A stretch of 26,170 nt of DNA from Batrachochytrium dendrobatidis JAM81 (Eukaryota; Chytridiomycota; Chytridiomycetes; Rhizophydiales), in NCBI RefSeq assembly GCF_000203795.2, contig NW_006281106.1, positions 1,246,823-1,272,992 of the forward strand, read 5' to 3'. A model generated the notes under the pieces. It had not been told where the DNA came from. It saw only the letters and a program-made list of their open reading frames with translations, and did not search any database. How positions within the stretch are numbered: position 1 is the stretch's first letter; every line of letters begins with the position of its first letter. This document shows positions 9,387 through 19,900 of this stretch, one piece after another. Made by a program: the position numbers and the translations under genes.

Positions 9387-10286
9387 ATGAAATTCATATC
9401 GACTATTGTGTTGTTGCTGTTGTCGGTGACAGTCAGTGCGGTAGTCATTGATCGTCCATCTGCCAGCGAATCAGAACCTGTAAAAGAATGTTCAACACAC
9501 ATGCAGCAACACACTGGTATTTGTGCTTCAACTGGAACAGAGCAACAATCAACTGGAACCAATCATGATGTAGCTCAGTCAACTGTAGATTCCGATGATT
9601 CAGACAGTTCTGTTGAACAGTCCAATTAATCATCGTCATACTCTCAGTCCAAACAGTCAGATGATGATATATTTGACAACACACTATACGACGACGTCTG
9701 CCATTTTCCTAAAAACTATATCCCAGATAACAAACGGCCCATTCTCACACATCAGCAAAGGCTGGATAGAGTCGAAAAAAGAATGAGGAATATGGGTATG
9801 GAAATTCCAACTGATGTTGGAGACGGATATCCGCACAAGATGAGCACCAAGGCAAAGGAAAGAATACTAGAAGCTAAACAAAAGGAGCGTAGAATGAGCT
9901 CATCTGATAAAAAGAAATTCAGGAAACTGAGACTAGGAAGATTATGGGTGTGTCGCAAGTTGGCTCTTGAACCTATCGAAGAAGAATCAATCAGAGTTGT
10001 ATCTGAACCTACTCCAGAATTAAAATCCATCTTGAAACCCGGATCTACTTTTAAACCCCACGGCTCAAAACACGATCATTCTAAAAAACATCAGCAAAAG
10101 TCAAGTCACGATGCTGGTTCAAGGGAAGCTAAAGTACACTTTGTACCAACGACTAAAATTGCTAGATATTCAAGTGAATCTAGTGTACTGCAAGAATATG
10201 ATATTCAACTTCCTTCATTACGTTCAAAGTTTAATAGATTCAAACGACAGATGCTGAGGTTCATTGGATATAGAAGGCATACTTGA
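9387..10286 (+). CDS. secreted basic protein with an in-frame TAA (nonsense or inside a small intron)
   Basis: The ATG at 9387 starts a signal peptide (MKFISTIVLLLLSVTVSA). The frame reads through a Ser/Thr/Asp-rich stretch to a TAA at 9627-9629, codon 81. The same frame is then open for a further 218 codons to TGA at 10284-10286. The downstream part is clearly protein-like: a Ser/Asp stretch, then HQQRLDRVEKRMRNMGMEIP, a Lys/Arg-rich middle with DKKKFRKLR, and a basic end. Two readings fit: a recent nonsense mutation, or a 63-nt intron at 9585-9647 that removes the stop without changing frame and leaves a 278-residue protein. AATAAA is at 10489-10494. Its layout (signal peptide, Ser-rich linker, basic charged C-terminus) matches the other secreted genes here. 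No domain is recognised. Confidence 0.6.
9585..9647 (+). other. candidate 63-nt intron containing the in-frame TAA
   Basis: The donor-like GTAGAT is at 9585 in phase 0, ATTAATC serves as a possible branch site, and the acceptor CTCTCAG ends at 9647. The length is 21 codons, so splicing keeps the frame and removes the TAA at 9627. A second possible donor at 9570 (GTAGCT) is also in phase. The donors are not strong. Confidence 0.35.
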
Positions 10287-10299
10287 ACATTTCTACGCA

Positions 10300-11630
10300 A
10301 ACCACCATAACTAAAAGTGTATAGTAAATCAATGTTTGGACACTCGACTGTTTGGTAATTCAATTTCATTGTAAAACTGGAATCACGCTATCAACAACCT
10401 TGTTTAGAGTATGTTGTACTGCAGTGTGTATATATGATTTATACTGTCAATTTGCATTTGTCATGTAAGCATTCAGTCTTGTTTGTCCAATAAACACCTT
10501 GCATTGTCACCACCATTTCCAATGTAATAGTATGCTTGGATTGATCATATTGCACCAATCAACTACTGTGCACTGAATGTATCAGATGATGTCATGAAAT
10601 GGTGGATAATATTCATAATTGAAGTATTGGCAGTCAGTGATTGAATGATACGATCGAATACCGCTGATCACTTTGTTGGTGACCAGTATCACATGTGGTC
10701 AATACCAATATGTTGCACAACAGTCATTCAAACAGGTTGGAGCATGCCACATTGTAGCAATGCAATCAAATTGGTACAACACATGCCAACATACATGTAG
10801 TGTAGTGTATTATACACTAGTAGTGATGATGCAACCAACGACATGCGTGGTTGTAATATTATACGTGAAACCACATGATCATGTCTATGATTATGATTAT
10901 GGTTATGGGGACACACAGCGTTACAATGATGGGTCAGCAACAATGTGATGTAACTGGATGTGCAATACCAAAACCATGTCCAGAATACGTGATATAACGA
11001 CAACTTGCAGCCATATTGATGTAAATGGACCACTAAATAACAGTGTTGATGTGAAATAAACAGTTGCATTACTGGCATGTGTCATCATTGTTGTTGAACT
11101 ATATTGAGATCGTATCTGTGATTCAGAATACAACAAATGGGTGTGCAGAGTTGTATTGACAACATTGACAGTCAAACACAATACATGAATATGGGTTCAA
11201 ACTTGGTGATCGTACAATGTATGATTACTAAGAGTGCACAAAGTGTAGATTCAACACTATAGTCTGATTGTGTGTCATATGATGGTTGTTGTATATCAAA
11301 CACACAGTTTAGTCAATGTGTAGTAACCATTGTATATTGCAATGCAGAACACAGTCATTGCACAATGAATACAGTTGTAAAACAAAGCGTTTGCGGTTAA
11401 ACAGCACTTTGAAGGGTGTGCTTTTCAATATACCTGATCAAAGGGTCGTAAAAGCATAATTCAATCGACATGATCATCAAATTAATCGATATGATATTGT
11501 GGATAGGGAGCAGCACACTGTCTAGTTTGATATTGGCCCACTACAAGCAATCAAATAACCCTGTATAATTGGTTAATCTAAAAGGGTTGGTTTGCTATAC
11601 AAAAACATACAAATACAATCGATTGAGTTC
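10300..11630. other. gene-poor AT-rich region
   Basis: No supportable gene. It carries the second copy of the 19-bp repeat (10542-10560), a GATTATGATTAT-type run near 10888-10910, and ACTTTGAAGGG at 11406-11416, which is shared with the DNA upstream of the gene at 7109. The last 200 bases are probably promoter DNA for the gene at 11701. Confidence 0.55.
10542..10560 (+). repeat. 19-bp dispersed repeat, copy 2
   Basis: Identical to 5761-5779. Confidence 0.4.
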
Positions 11631-11633
11631 AAC

Positions 11634-11643
11634 TTTATAATAG
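11634..11643 (+). promoter_or_regulatory. TATA-like box of the Gln/Pro-rich secreted gene
   Basis: TTTATAATAG lies about 60 bp upstream of the ATG at 11701. Confidence 0.4.
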
Positions 11644-11700
11644 ACATCAGTCTCGACACTCTACTTTTGTACTAATCGTTTAAACCCATTGACCAGTCTG

Positions 11701-12495
11701 ATGAAATTGGTTGATATTTTACTTGTACTGACTGCGGCAGCAACCGCCAATGCAATACTGACACCGACTGATAACGATCGTTCACCACAAGCATCAGGCA
11801 CTTCCAGTCAAGTGTCTGGCTCAACCAGTGAACCTAATCCAGACACTTCAAATGAATACCAGCAAGAACCAGTGGATTTGAGTATTCACAACCGAATCCA
11901 ACAACAGCCAATGGATCAACCTAATCCAAATACTCCCGGTCCAAACCAGCGACCGACTGTGATTGTAGCTGGTCCAAATATTCTCAAACAAGGCCGAAAA
12001 CGCATAATTGGTGTGATTGATTTAACCACATCCGACCAAGACCAACAACAACCAACTGATGTAGCTGGACCGAGCACTCCCAAACGAGGTCAAACACAAC
12101 CAATTGATCAGTCCAGCCCAAGTACTTCCAGTCAAAACCAGCAACAACCAATGGAACAAGGCGAGTCTGCCAATACTGTTCCAGATCAAGTGGCTGTATT
12201 AGGCCCAAAATATCAGAGAAGCTTTAATCGTATAAAGAAAAGGCTTGTAGAGTCTAAAGAATTACGAAACAAAAAACGCGAAGAATATTGTAAATCTATG
12301 GCTCTTAAATTTGAACAATGGTCAGCATTAGAAAGAGGAGAAGAAATATCAGGATCAAAGTACAATCCAGACACTGAAAATCAATTGAAGCAAGAGTATG
12401 AAAAGGCAAGCAGAAGAGTATACAGTATCAGACATGATCTGAAAGTGTTTATGGAAAAGCATGGTTTGAAATTTGAAGAACCGGACTCGGATTGA
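11701..12495 (+). CDS. secreted Gln/Pro-rich protein with SIM-like and CtBP-like motifs
   Basis: 264 residues; the open frame extends upstream to a TTG at 11689, but the ATG at 11701 starts the signal peptide (MKLVDILLVLTAAATANA). Residues 30-155 are disordered, with degenerate repeats of the type QQQP-(M/T)D/E-Q followed by GPN/S-TP. Within it are PVDLS (57-61), matching the CtBP-binding PxDLS rule, a basic GRKR (98-101), and VIDLT followed by TSDQD (105-114), matching a SUMO-interaction motif with acidic flank. Residues 165-264 are a charged, probably helical domain rich in Lys, Arg and Glu. AATAAA lies at 12521-12526, 26 nt past the stop. The layout parallels the two other secreted genes. 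No family is recognised. The motif functions are inference: short motifs occur by chance, but two nuclear-type motifs in a secreted protein are notable. Confidence 0.75.
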   Translation: MKLVDILLVLTAAATANAILTPTDNDRSPQASGTSSQVSGSTSEPNPDTSNEYQQEPVDLSIHNRIQQQPMDQPNPNTPGPNQRPTVIVAGPNILKQGRKRIIGVIDLTTSDQDQQQPTDVAGPSTPKRGQTQPIDQSSPSTSSQNQQQPMEQGESANTVPDQVAVLGPKYQRSFNRIKKRLVESKELRNKKREEYCKSMALKFEQWSALERGEEISGSKYNPDTENQLKQEYEKASRRVYSIRHDLKVFMEKHGLKFEEPDSD

Positions 12496-13594
12496 TGATG
12501 TGTTGATGATTTTGATTTTGAATAAATTTAAACTTTCTGATGTGTGTTGGTATTTGTCGAGTATTGTGAATGGTCAACAATCATATCATTGATTGTGTAT
12601 TGTGTTGGATATTACATCAATAGTTACTGGATTGTTGATTGATACATTGACACGGCTTGTTCCATATGCATCAATGACATGATAACAACCAGTGTTGATT
12701 GTAACTATCAGTCATACTTGCAATCACTTGTCAGTTGTATGATACCATCAACTGACCATGTCGTGTATTGTACAACAAACGGAGCAATACACTTGTTCAA
12801 AGTCTGTCACAAGCAAAATGTGTTTGCCATGTCACTGTCAATGTTGGAAATCACAAGACAATGTTTGATTGAAGGATTTAACACCTCATTACAAAACATC
12901 ATTGCATTTTATCAATAATATACTAAAACTAACCAATACGTTAATGCCTTGCAATATATTGTGTTTGACTACAATCACATCCAGCATTGTGCAGTTGGTG
13001 ATATTGCTGAATCAAGATATGAAAGTGATCCATCAAGTGGTTCAATTGAAACAAACACTGCAAACCATTCAATCAATGTTGGAAATTGTGTTGGAATACT
13101 GACCAGACAAAACTTTGAGTAAAATACAAGTCAATATACAGTAATGCTGTGTATACTATGTATACTGTGGTTAGTGGAAATGATTAGTCGTATCCAATTT
13201 CAGATGATGATCAAATAATTCAGACTTGCAAGTATTATGAATTTGAACACATCCAAATTGCTGAAACGTTTGTTACTGAATCTAGAAACCCAGATCCAAC
13301 AATGACAAATAAGCAGCGTCAAAACAGAAATCAATTGGATGCATTATCAACAATTAGTGAACATGAAAACAACAAAACATATGACATATGACAGGACATT
13401 TCAAACAACTTGTTTTCTAGAGCAACTATAAATGCCATTCATTGACTCGATCAAAAACTACAACAATTACTTGCAATGCATTCAAATTGGCATCCATATT
13501 TGACATCCATATCCAGTTCAACAACAGGGAGCGTCAAACAAGTGGTATCATGATTACTATTCACAAAACAAGCAAATCGGACAACAGCGCTGTC

Positions 13595-13801
13595 NNNNNN
13601 NNNNNNNNNNNNNNNNNNNNNNNNNNNNNNNNNNNNNNNNNNNNNNNNNNNNNNNNNNNNNNNNNNNNNNNNNNNNNNNNNNNNNNNNNNNNNNNNNNNN
13701 NNNNNNNNNNNNNNNNNNNNNNNNNNNNNNNNNNNNNNNNNNNNNNNNNNNNNNNNNNNNNNNNNNNNNNNNNNNNNNNNNNNNNNNNNNNNNNNNNNNN
13801 N
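13595..13801. other. assembly gap (N run)
   Basis: About 207 undetermined bases. Frames that run through it are meaningless. Confidence 0.99.
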
Positions 13802-14160
13802 ATTCATGGCTGTTATTGGACTTTGTACGACTGAACCATTGTTCAAATGTGATGATGTTTATGCCACTGTTGTAAATCGAATGGGTGCATATTGAAATAC
13901 ACGATATTGTTGTAATATATTGTAGTATGTCTTGTATGCAAAGTACGACAATCTCTCGAGTTTGAATTTATTGTAAATATACACCAGACATTCATCAAAC
14001 TAAACCTTTTAGTATTTTTGCTTGCTTGAAATAGCTCCAGCAAACAAACAAGCGTTTATGCAATGCACACTGTGTATGCTACACCAACAACATCATTGAT
14101 GGCCAATACACACAAGTATTGTTGATGTACACTTTGAGTTCCAAGACTGTATTTTTTGTA

Positions 14161-14179
14161 GCGGGAAAGTCGCGGGAAA
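14161..14179 (+). promoter_or_regulatory. two GCGGGAAA boxes, 11 bp apart
   Basis: GCGGGAAA occurs at 14161-14168 and 14172-14179, one helical turn apart, in AT-rich surroundings. The reverse complement, TTTCCCGC, is the E2F/DP consensus. No gene start is seen close by, so the role is unknown. Confidence 0.3.
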
Positions 14180-15047
14180 GCTGCACATTGAATTGCACTG
14201 TTTTGAGTTCCACTTTAAACATCTGTTCAGCAATCAATTCATACTTTTGACAAGCTCATGTATGAATGATGGTTTATCAGTGTTTTTATCAAGACACGGT
14301 AAATTGGTTCATGATCAATGATTTGAGTTGGTTTCAATGTTACTGCATTCATGACATTGAGTGCATCTGAAACAGCAACATCATCACTTGATTCGAGTTT
14401 GAAACAATAATTATTGACTGTGTTGGTCAAACTGCAGATTCACTGCTATTGGATTCAGACTCTGTAGCAAGACTTTCTGTGTGATGAAACAGCATCTGAA
14501 ACTGCACCAATCGTTTGATTTCCAATAATATGAGCATCGTCCATAATAATATCATCAGCGGTTTGTGGTTCAGCATTTACCATTATACGAATCCAGTGAA
14601 TATATTGATTGTAGGTTTGTAAACAGAGGCTACAAGCCAGCAGTGGCATCATTTGTAGACTTTTGATTTTGAAAGCATTCATAATTTCTGGTATGTTACT
14701 ATCATACAGCAAGGCACATTGCAGTTGCTCACTTTGTCGACTTTTATTGGCAACCTATTATGTACCAGCCACAAATCTGATATTGCAGACTTGTAGATGC
14801 TTAAAAATGGGGTTTTCAAATTGACTTTTGAATTTGAGGATCGTGAACATATGATGGCATATTGATGGTTGTCATTATTGTCAAGTGTGTTGCAGTTGAT
14901 TGAAGATGTGATGGAATGAATCAATATTCGATTGTGTTGTTTATTAACAAGTGAGTGAGTGTGTTTATAAAATAGGAGACAAGAAAGTCATGTGAATCCC
15001 AGTTCAAACGTCATTGTTGATGGTTTTTGATTGTTAAACTATTCAGA

Positions 15048-15135
15048 AATGTCTCACATTCACACACTACTAATGTCTCACACAATGCAAGTCAACACTC
15101 TCACACTAGTAATGTCTCACATTAATGAGACATTA
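15048..15135. repeat. AATGTCTCACA direct repeats with a terminal inverted copy
   Basis: AATGTCTCACA occurs at 15048-15058, 15072-15082 and 15111-15121. The third copy forms a 10-bp perfect inverted repeat (TAATGTCTCA at 15110-15119 with TGAGACATTA at 15126-15135, 6-nt loop). The block ends about 155 bp before the CRN start, so it may be a control region of that gene. Confidence 0.5.
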
Positions 15136-15291
15136 ATTCTGGTGTAAATTTGACTAATTTCCAAATATTTCAATCGTGTGAATTGTCTTGAAATATCCCA
15201 AAATTTTGTTATTTGACTCGATTAAAAAGTCGATTTTTGTTTTACAATTTGACAAATAAATTGTTTTTTTTATTCTTTTTCTTTTCATAAA

Positions 15292-16668
15292 ATGCCAAAA
15301 CGATACCTCAATGTTGAATACAACACTATTTCTACTGAAATCGATGTGACTGACTTTGAAGACCTGAGTGACGTTCAGGATGTTATCAAGTCTGAGTATG
15401 GTCCTGCTATGGCTGACATTGATGCTCCTCAACTCCAACTATACACCAACAGTAACAGGGACCAACTAATCAACACCTGGGCTTTACTCGACTCCCTTCC
15501 TCAAGAATACTTTACTCAAAATGGTTATTGTGTTGTCATTGGTTGTTTACCTCTACCCACCAGGGAACCAAGCAAAAGTACCATTTTTGATGCAGGTTCT
15601 ACTTCTTTATCAACAGCAAACCATCAAGACTTTTCTCCTAAACGACAACGTACCGAACCCAATGATTTGACAACCCAATTCAAGTCGTTTTCAAACGCCC
15701 AGCTGATCGATGAATGCATACAGTCGACAGATCATGTCTTTTTCCCATACACCCAAGACAAAATCCAAAAACTATATGTTAGAGAGTGCTATCATGATGT
15801 GTTTGGCTTGCTTTTGGATCAAATTGATCGTGGCATGGAATCATTTGCAATATCTGGAACATCAGGCATCGGAAAGTCACTGTTTTTTGTCTACATATTG
15901 CATCGCTTGATGGATGACTTTACCACGAAAACTCTGTCCTTGAAGCCAAACCGGATTGTTTATCAAGTGGGATCCTCGTACAAATGCTTTGACTTGCAGC
16001 AACAACTCGTCACAGAGCTTGGACTTGAAGTGGTCAATATTGTTTGGAAACAAGACACATTGTATATTGTTGATGGACACACGATTCCAAGATCATCATG
16101 TTGTATTGTCTTGTTCATGTCATCTCCTCAGTCTGAATGGTACAAGGAATTCGTCAAACAAAAGATGGCAAGGCAATGGTATTTTCCTGTTTGGACTTTG
16201 GACGAGTTACAGGCTTGCCGACGTCATTGCTATCCGGATGTACCCATTGAGACTATCAATGAGAGATATCGCATGTATGGTGGTGTAGCTCGTCATGTCT
16301 TTGATATTGTATCAAATCCAATGGAGAAAGCTTTGGCTGATGTTGATGCAGTCAAAGGGGTACGAAACATTGGATTCACAATCAAAATATCTGCAAATAC
16401 TCATACATTGCTTCATACCATTGTGTCGGACGACGGACAGTACAGATTCCTGCATGTTGATATTGCTTCAAGATATGTTGGAGAACAACTCTGGCAACGT
16501 CACTCTGCTCAAATGATTACCAATATGCAGCAAATGTTTGATAGTATTTCAACCGAGATTTCAAGACATTTGTTTGAAATATACGGACATGTGGTTTTTT
16601 GTACTGGTGGACAAACTCTCAAATGCAGATGCTCTTGTTCATTAACGTATAGTGACATATTTATGTAG
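15292..16668 (+). pseudogene. Crinkler (CRN) gene, 5' part: ubiquitin-like N-terminus and RHS-type P-loop NTPase
   Basis: 447 original codons up to the retrotransposon at 16633, then 11 codons from the LTR to a TAG at 16666-16668. The ATG at 15292 follows a T-rich tract. Residues 1 to about 90 form the CRN-type N-terminal domain (a ubiquitin-like start, then IDAPQLQLY and a hydrophobic end). SPKRQR (115-120) is a good nuclear-localisation candidate. HVFFPYTQDKIQKLYVRE leads into Walker A GTSGIGKS (189-196) and Walker B-like LYIVDG (257-262). WTLDELQACR and ERYRMYGGVARHVF (about 301-337) are typical of CRN and trypanosome RHS NTPases. The effector domain begins at about 360 and is cut by the insertion. 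No signal peptide is seen, as is common in chytrid CRNs. CRNs are host-nucleus-directed effectors in oomycetes. As it stands the gene would give a 458-residue truncated protein. Confidence 0.85.
16628..16632. repeat. target-site duplication, left copy (GATGC)
   Basis: GATGC directly borders the left LTR and recurs at 22079-22083. The preceding A is also shared, so the boundary is certain only to one base. Confidence 0.85.
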
Positions 16669-16991
16669 TATAAGTTTTAGAGGAAGATCACAGAGATGTA
16701 AGATAAGAAGAAGGAATGAATCAGAATAGTCGTGATTGTTTATTGATAAGAGAACTTTGTCTCTTATATATAGTAAGTAGTAGTGGTGAATTAGTGACGG
16801 TATAAACGCCACTCCTAAGCTTCACCGTTAAGGGTTCCCAAGCGTTACAGTCATTGCATAAAGTGAGGCAATGGTCATCACCATATCCAAGCATTGTATA
16901 GCTTACTTGTTTATACAATGCTTGTTACTATAAACCCCATCCTGACTGTCTGGGTCCTATTACAAATGTCATAAATTACCAATGTCTAACA
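16633..16991 (-). repeat. 3' LTR of the copia element
   Basis: 359 bp, about 99% identical to the copy at 21719-22078. It holds a 12-bp perfect inverted repeat with 11-nt loop at 16889-16923. The Gag-Pol stop codon (16969-16971) lies inside this LTR. Confidence 0.95.
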
Positions 16992-19900
16992 CCCCTCCAC
17001 GTCGAGAACACTCTCGAAGACCGAGCAGGTTGACGAATTGTTCGAAGGCGGGTCTTGGTAATCCCTTTGTCAGAATATCAGCTACTTGATCCTTAGTACC
17101 GATGTACTCTGGTTTGATCAGTCCCTGGCTGATTCTGTCTCGTAATGCATTAATCTTAATGCCTATATGTTTGGTTGCCTCGTGTACGACGGATGGTCCA
17201 ATCATGTTTGATATCGCCGATTGCGAATCACAGTATAGCGTTGTTGGTCCATCTTGTTCGAAACCTAACTCTCCAAGTAGATCGCGCAGAAACAATAATT
17301 CTCGCGATGCTGATTCGGCAGCAGTATATTCGGCTTCCATAGTAGATACGGCCACACACGTCTGTTTTGATGACCTCCACGATACAAGTGCATTGCCTAC
17401 ATAACATAAATATCCAGACGTAGACTTCCTGGTCTTTACGTCTCCAGCCCAATCGGCATCTGAGTAACCACTCAATGATGCGTTGGTTCCTCCTAGTTCT
17501 AGTGCGTAACTTAACGTTCCTTGCACGTAGTGTAGTATGAGCTTGACTGCATTCCAATGTTGATCAGTCGCATGGTGCATATGTCGGGCAGCTTGTCCAA
17601 CTGCAGCGGCCAAGTCCGGGCGTGTTGCTATCATAGCATACATTAGTGACCCGACTGCTTCTCTGTAAGGTGCGGATGTAACTGGATCCGTTTCCTCGGC
17701 AGCTGGTAATGGGTTCGAAGGGTACAGTGGAATAAACTTTGGATTGCAATTTGACATGCGAAATTTCTCTAGTACATCAGAGAGATAGTGCGACTGGGAT
17801 AGGGTGATAGTTCGACCCATTCGATTGCGAATTATCCTTATGTTCAGGCACGTATGAATTGGACCCAAGTCCTTCATGCTAAATTCCTTGAACAGTTTCG
17901 ACTTCATCCTTTCGAGTAAACTCCTGTTGTTACCAACAAACAGGATATCATCCACATATATAGCAATCATGACAAACCTGTCCTTGGCTGACAGAATGAG
18001 GATACATTTATCCGTCATGCATTGCGTAAATCCCATATTCAAGCACTTGTCCACCAGAACCTTGTTCCATTGGTACGGCGCTTGTCGTAATCCATAAAGA
18101 GCTTTTTGTAGTCTTCCTACTCGTTTGATTGCCCCTCCTGTGCTGTTGTTGTATCCTTCAGGCAGCTCGATATAGAGCTCCTCGTCAATTGTGCCATTCA
18201 GAAAGGCATTGTTCGCATCCGTATGGTCAACTTCCCAATCATAGATTGCAGCTAGTGCCAATATGATTCGCAAAGAAGTGAATTTTAATACCGGAGCATA
18301 TGTTTCGTGAAAGTCGATGCCTGGTACTTGAGCGAATCCTTTCGCTACTAATCTGGCCTTGTACTTGTCAATAGTACCGTCAGCCTTGTACTTGATCTTG
18401 AAGACCCATCTGACTTTGATGGCCTTGAATCCTGATGGAAGAGCGCATTCTTGCCATGTGTTATTCTTGTACAAAGAATCCATTTCTGCGTCTGCGGCTT
18501 CTTTCCATAGATCTGCATCACTCGACATCATAGCCTGTTGCCACGTTTCTGGCACAATGTTCCTCGATGATCCGTTCGATATAACTGCCACTGCATTATT
18601 CGACTCATCGGCATTACTGGTACCACTCCCGTGAGTGTACGAGTAGTATTGATCTGACTCTTCCAGATCACTGTCATCTTGACTTGTAATGGTTGGCAAA
18701 TCCTCAACCATTCTTTGTTCCACCGCAGCTTGAATGCTCGGCTCAGACGCGTCATCAACCTCTGATATCGCTCCTGGATAATCAGCCGTGACCGTCGATT
18801 CTGTGGGAGCAGCCATCGTGGCTCTGTCCCTGTTCATAACGTCAACTGGACGTTCCTGAACTGCTTTCCTCGAACCTTGAGATTTCGATCTCGGTTTCTG
18901 GTTCGGTTTCCTATAACCGGCTAGACTCGACTCATTTAGCGATGTCTTTATAGCCTTATTCCTGCTGATGCCACGCCCTAATAACTCCTCCTGAGTTATG
19001 CGTTCATCGCTTGTTGTGACCTCGGTCCCGCGATCTGCTACAGTCATCCTCGCTGTATTCCTTGCAGTCGGTACTACTCTTGGTACTTGTCGGCGACCTG
19101 GTTCTGACTCCCCTCCAATTGGCGTACTCGCACAATCTGGATTCCCTGGAGTTTCTGATGTTTTTGGACTTACCACATTATCTATCACAATAGGTACAGA
19201 CGGTGTAACACCACCGCGTAAATTGTAGCTATGAGTAAATAATGGTGCCTCTTCGTACAGTGTCATTGCTGGTACGGTATTGTTCCGACGAACGGGATTA
19301 GAGAGTGAAGGAAACTCCTCTTCAGCAAAGTCTACATCCCTGCTTGTTATCATCTTTTTGCTTTCAAGGTCAAACAGCTTGTATGCCTTGGCCTGTGAGT
19401 GATAACCGATAAATATGCACCTTCTAGTGCGTGTGTCCAATTTAGTCAGCAGTTGCTTTGGTCTGAGTGCATACGCTGCACATCCGAACGTCCTGAGATG
19501 CATCACCTTTGGCAGCTCTCCTGTCCATAGCTCGTATGGTGTTCTTTGGCCTAGCGCCTTGTTAGGAGACCGATTCTGTAGATACACTGCAGTCATCGCT
19601 GCCTCTGCCCAGAATTCTCGACCAAGCTTGCAACCGGCAAACATAGCGCGTACAGCGCTAACTATTGTCCGATTCTTGCGTTCGGCAACTCCATTTTGCT
19701 GTGGAGTGTAAGGCGTCGTTCTCTGTACTGCAATTCCTTTAAGCTTCAGGAACTGTTGGAACGCACTGGAGGTAAACTCCCCTCCATTATCGGTTCGGAT
19801 CGCTCGAACCGGTAAGCCTTTACTTAATTCGACAGCGGCAACATGTTCCTTGAACCGCTGGAACGTTTGATCTTTTGAGATCATTGGATACAGGTGGGAA

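Larger units (their letters stand above)
12530..15047. other. gene-poor region with assembly gap
   Basis: No supportable gene. A plus-strand frame open at 13188-13391 encodes a protein-like polar stretch (SDDDQIIQTCKYYEFEH and onwards) without a start, which could be a decayed exon. On the minus strand, 14239-14924 holds several short frames interrupted by stops, with mildly protein-like composition; this may be another relic but nothing is recognised. Confidence 0.45.

Noticed and set aside
13442..13846. Open frames on both strands of about 130 codons
   Set aside because: They run through the N gap and most of their residues are undetermined.
14455..14924. Minus-strand frames with a faint protein-like look
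   Set aside because: Frames are broken by several stops, no phase-consistent splice model was found and no family motif is visible.
16630..16633. Extending the 3' LTR by TG so that the element would end in the usual CA
   Set aside because: The 5' LTR copy does not share these bases, and the extension would destroy the GATGC target duplication.
16721..16918. A 65-residue minus-strand frame repeated identically at 21808-22005
   Set aside because: It lies wholly in the LTR and is duplicated only because the LTR is; no coding features.
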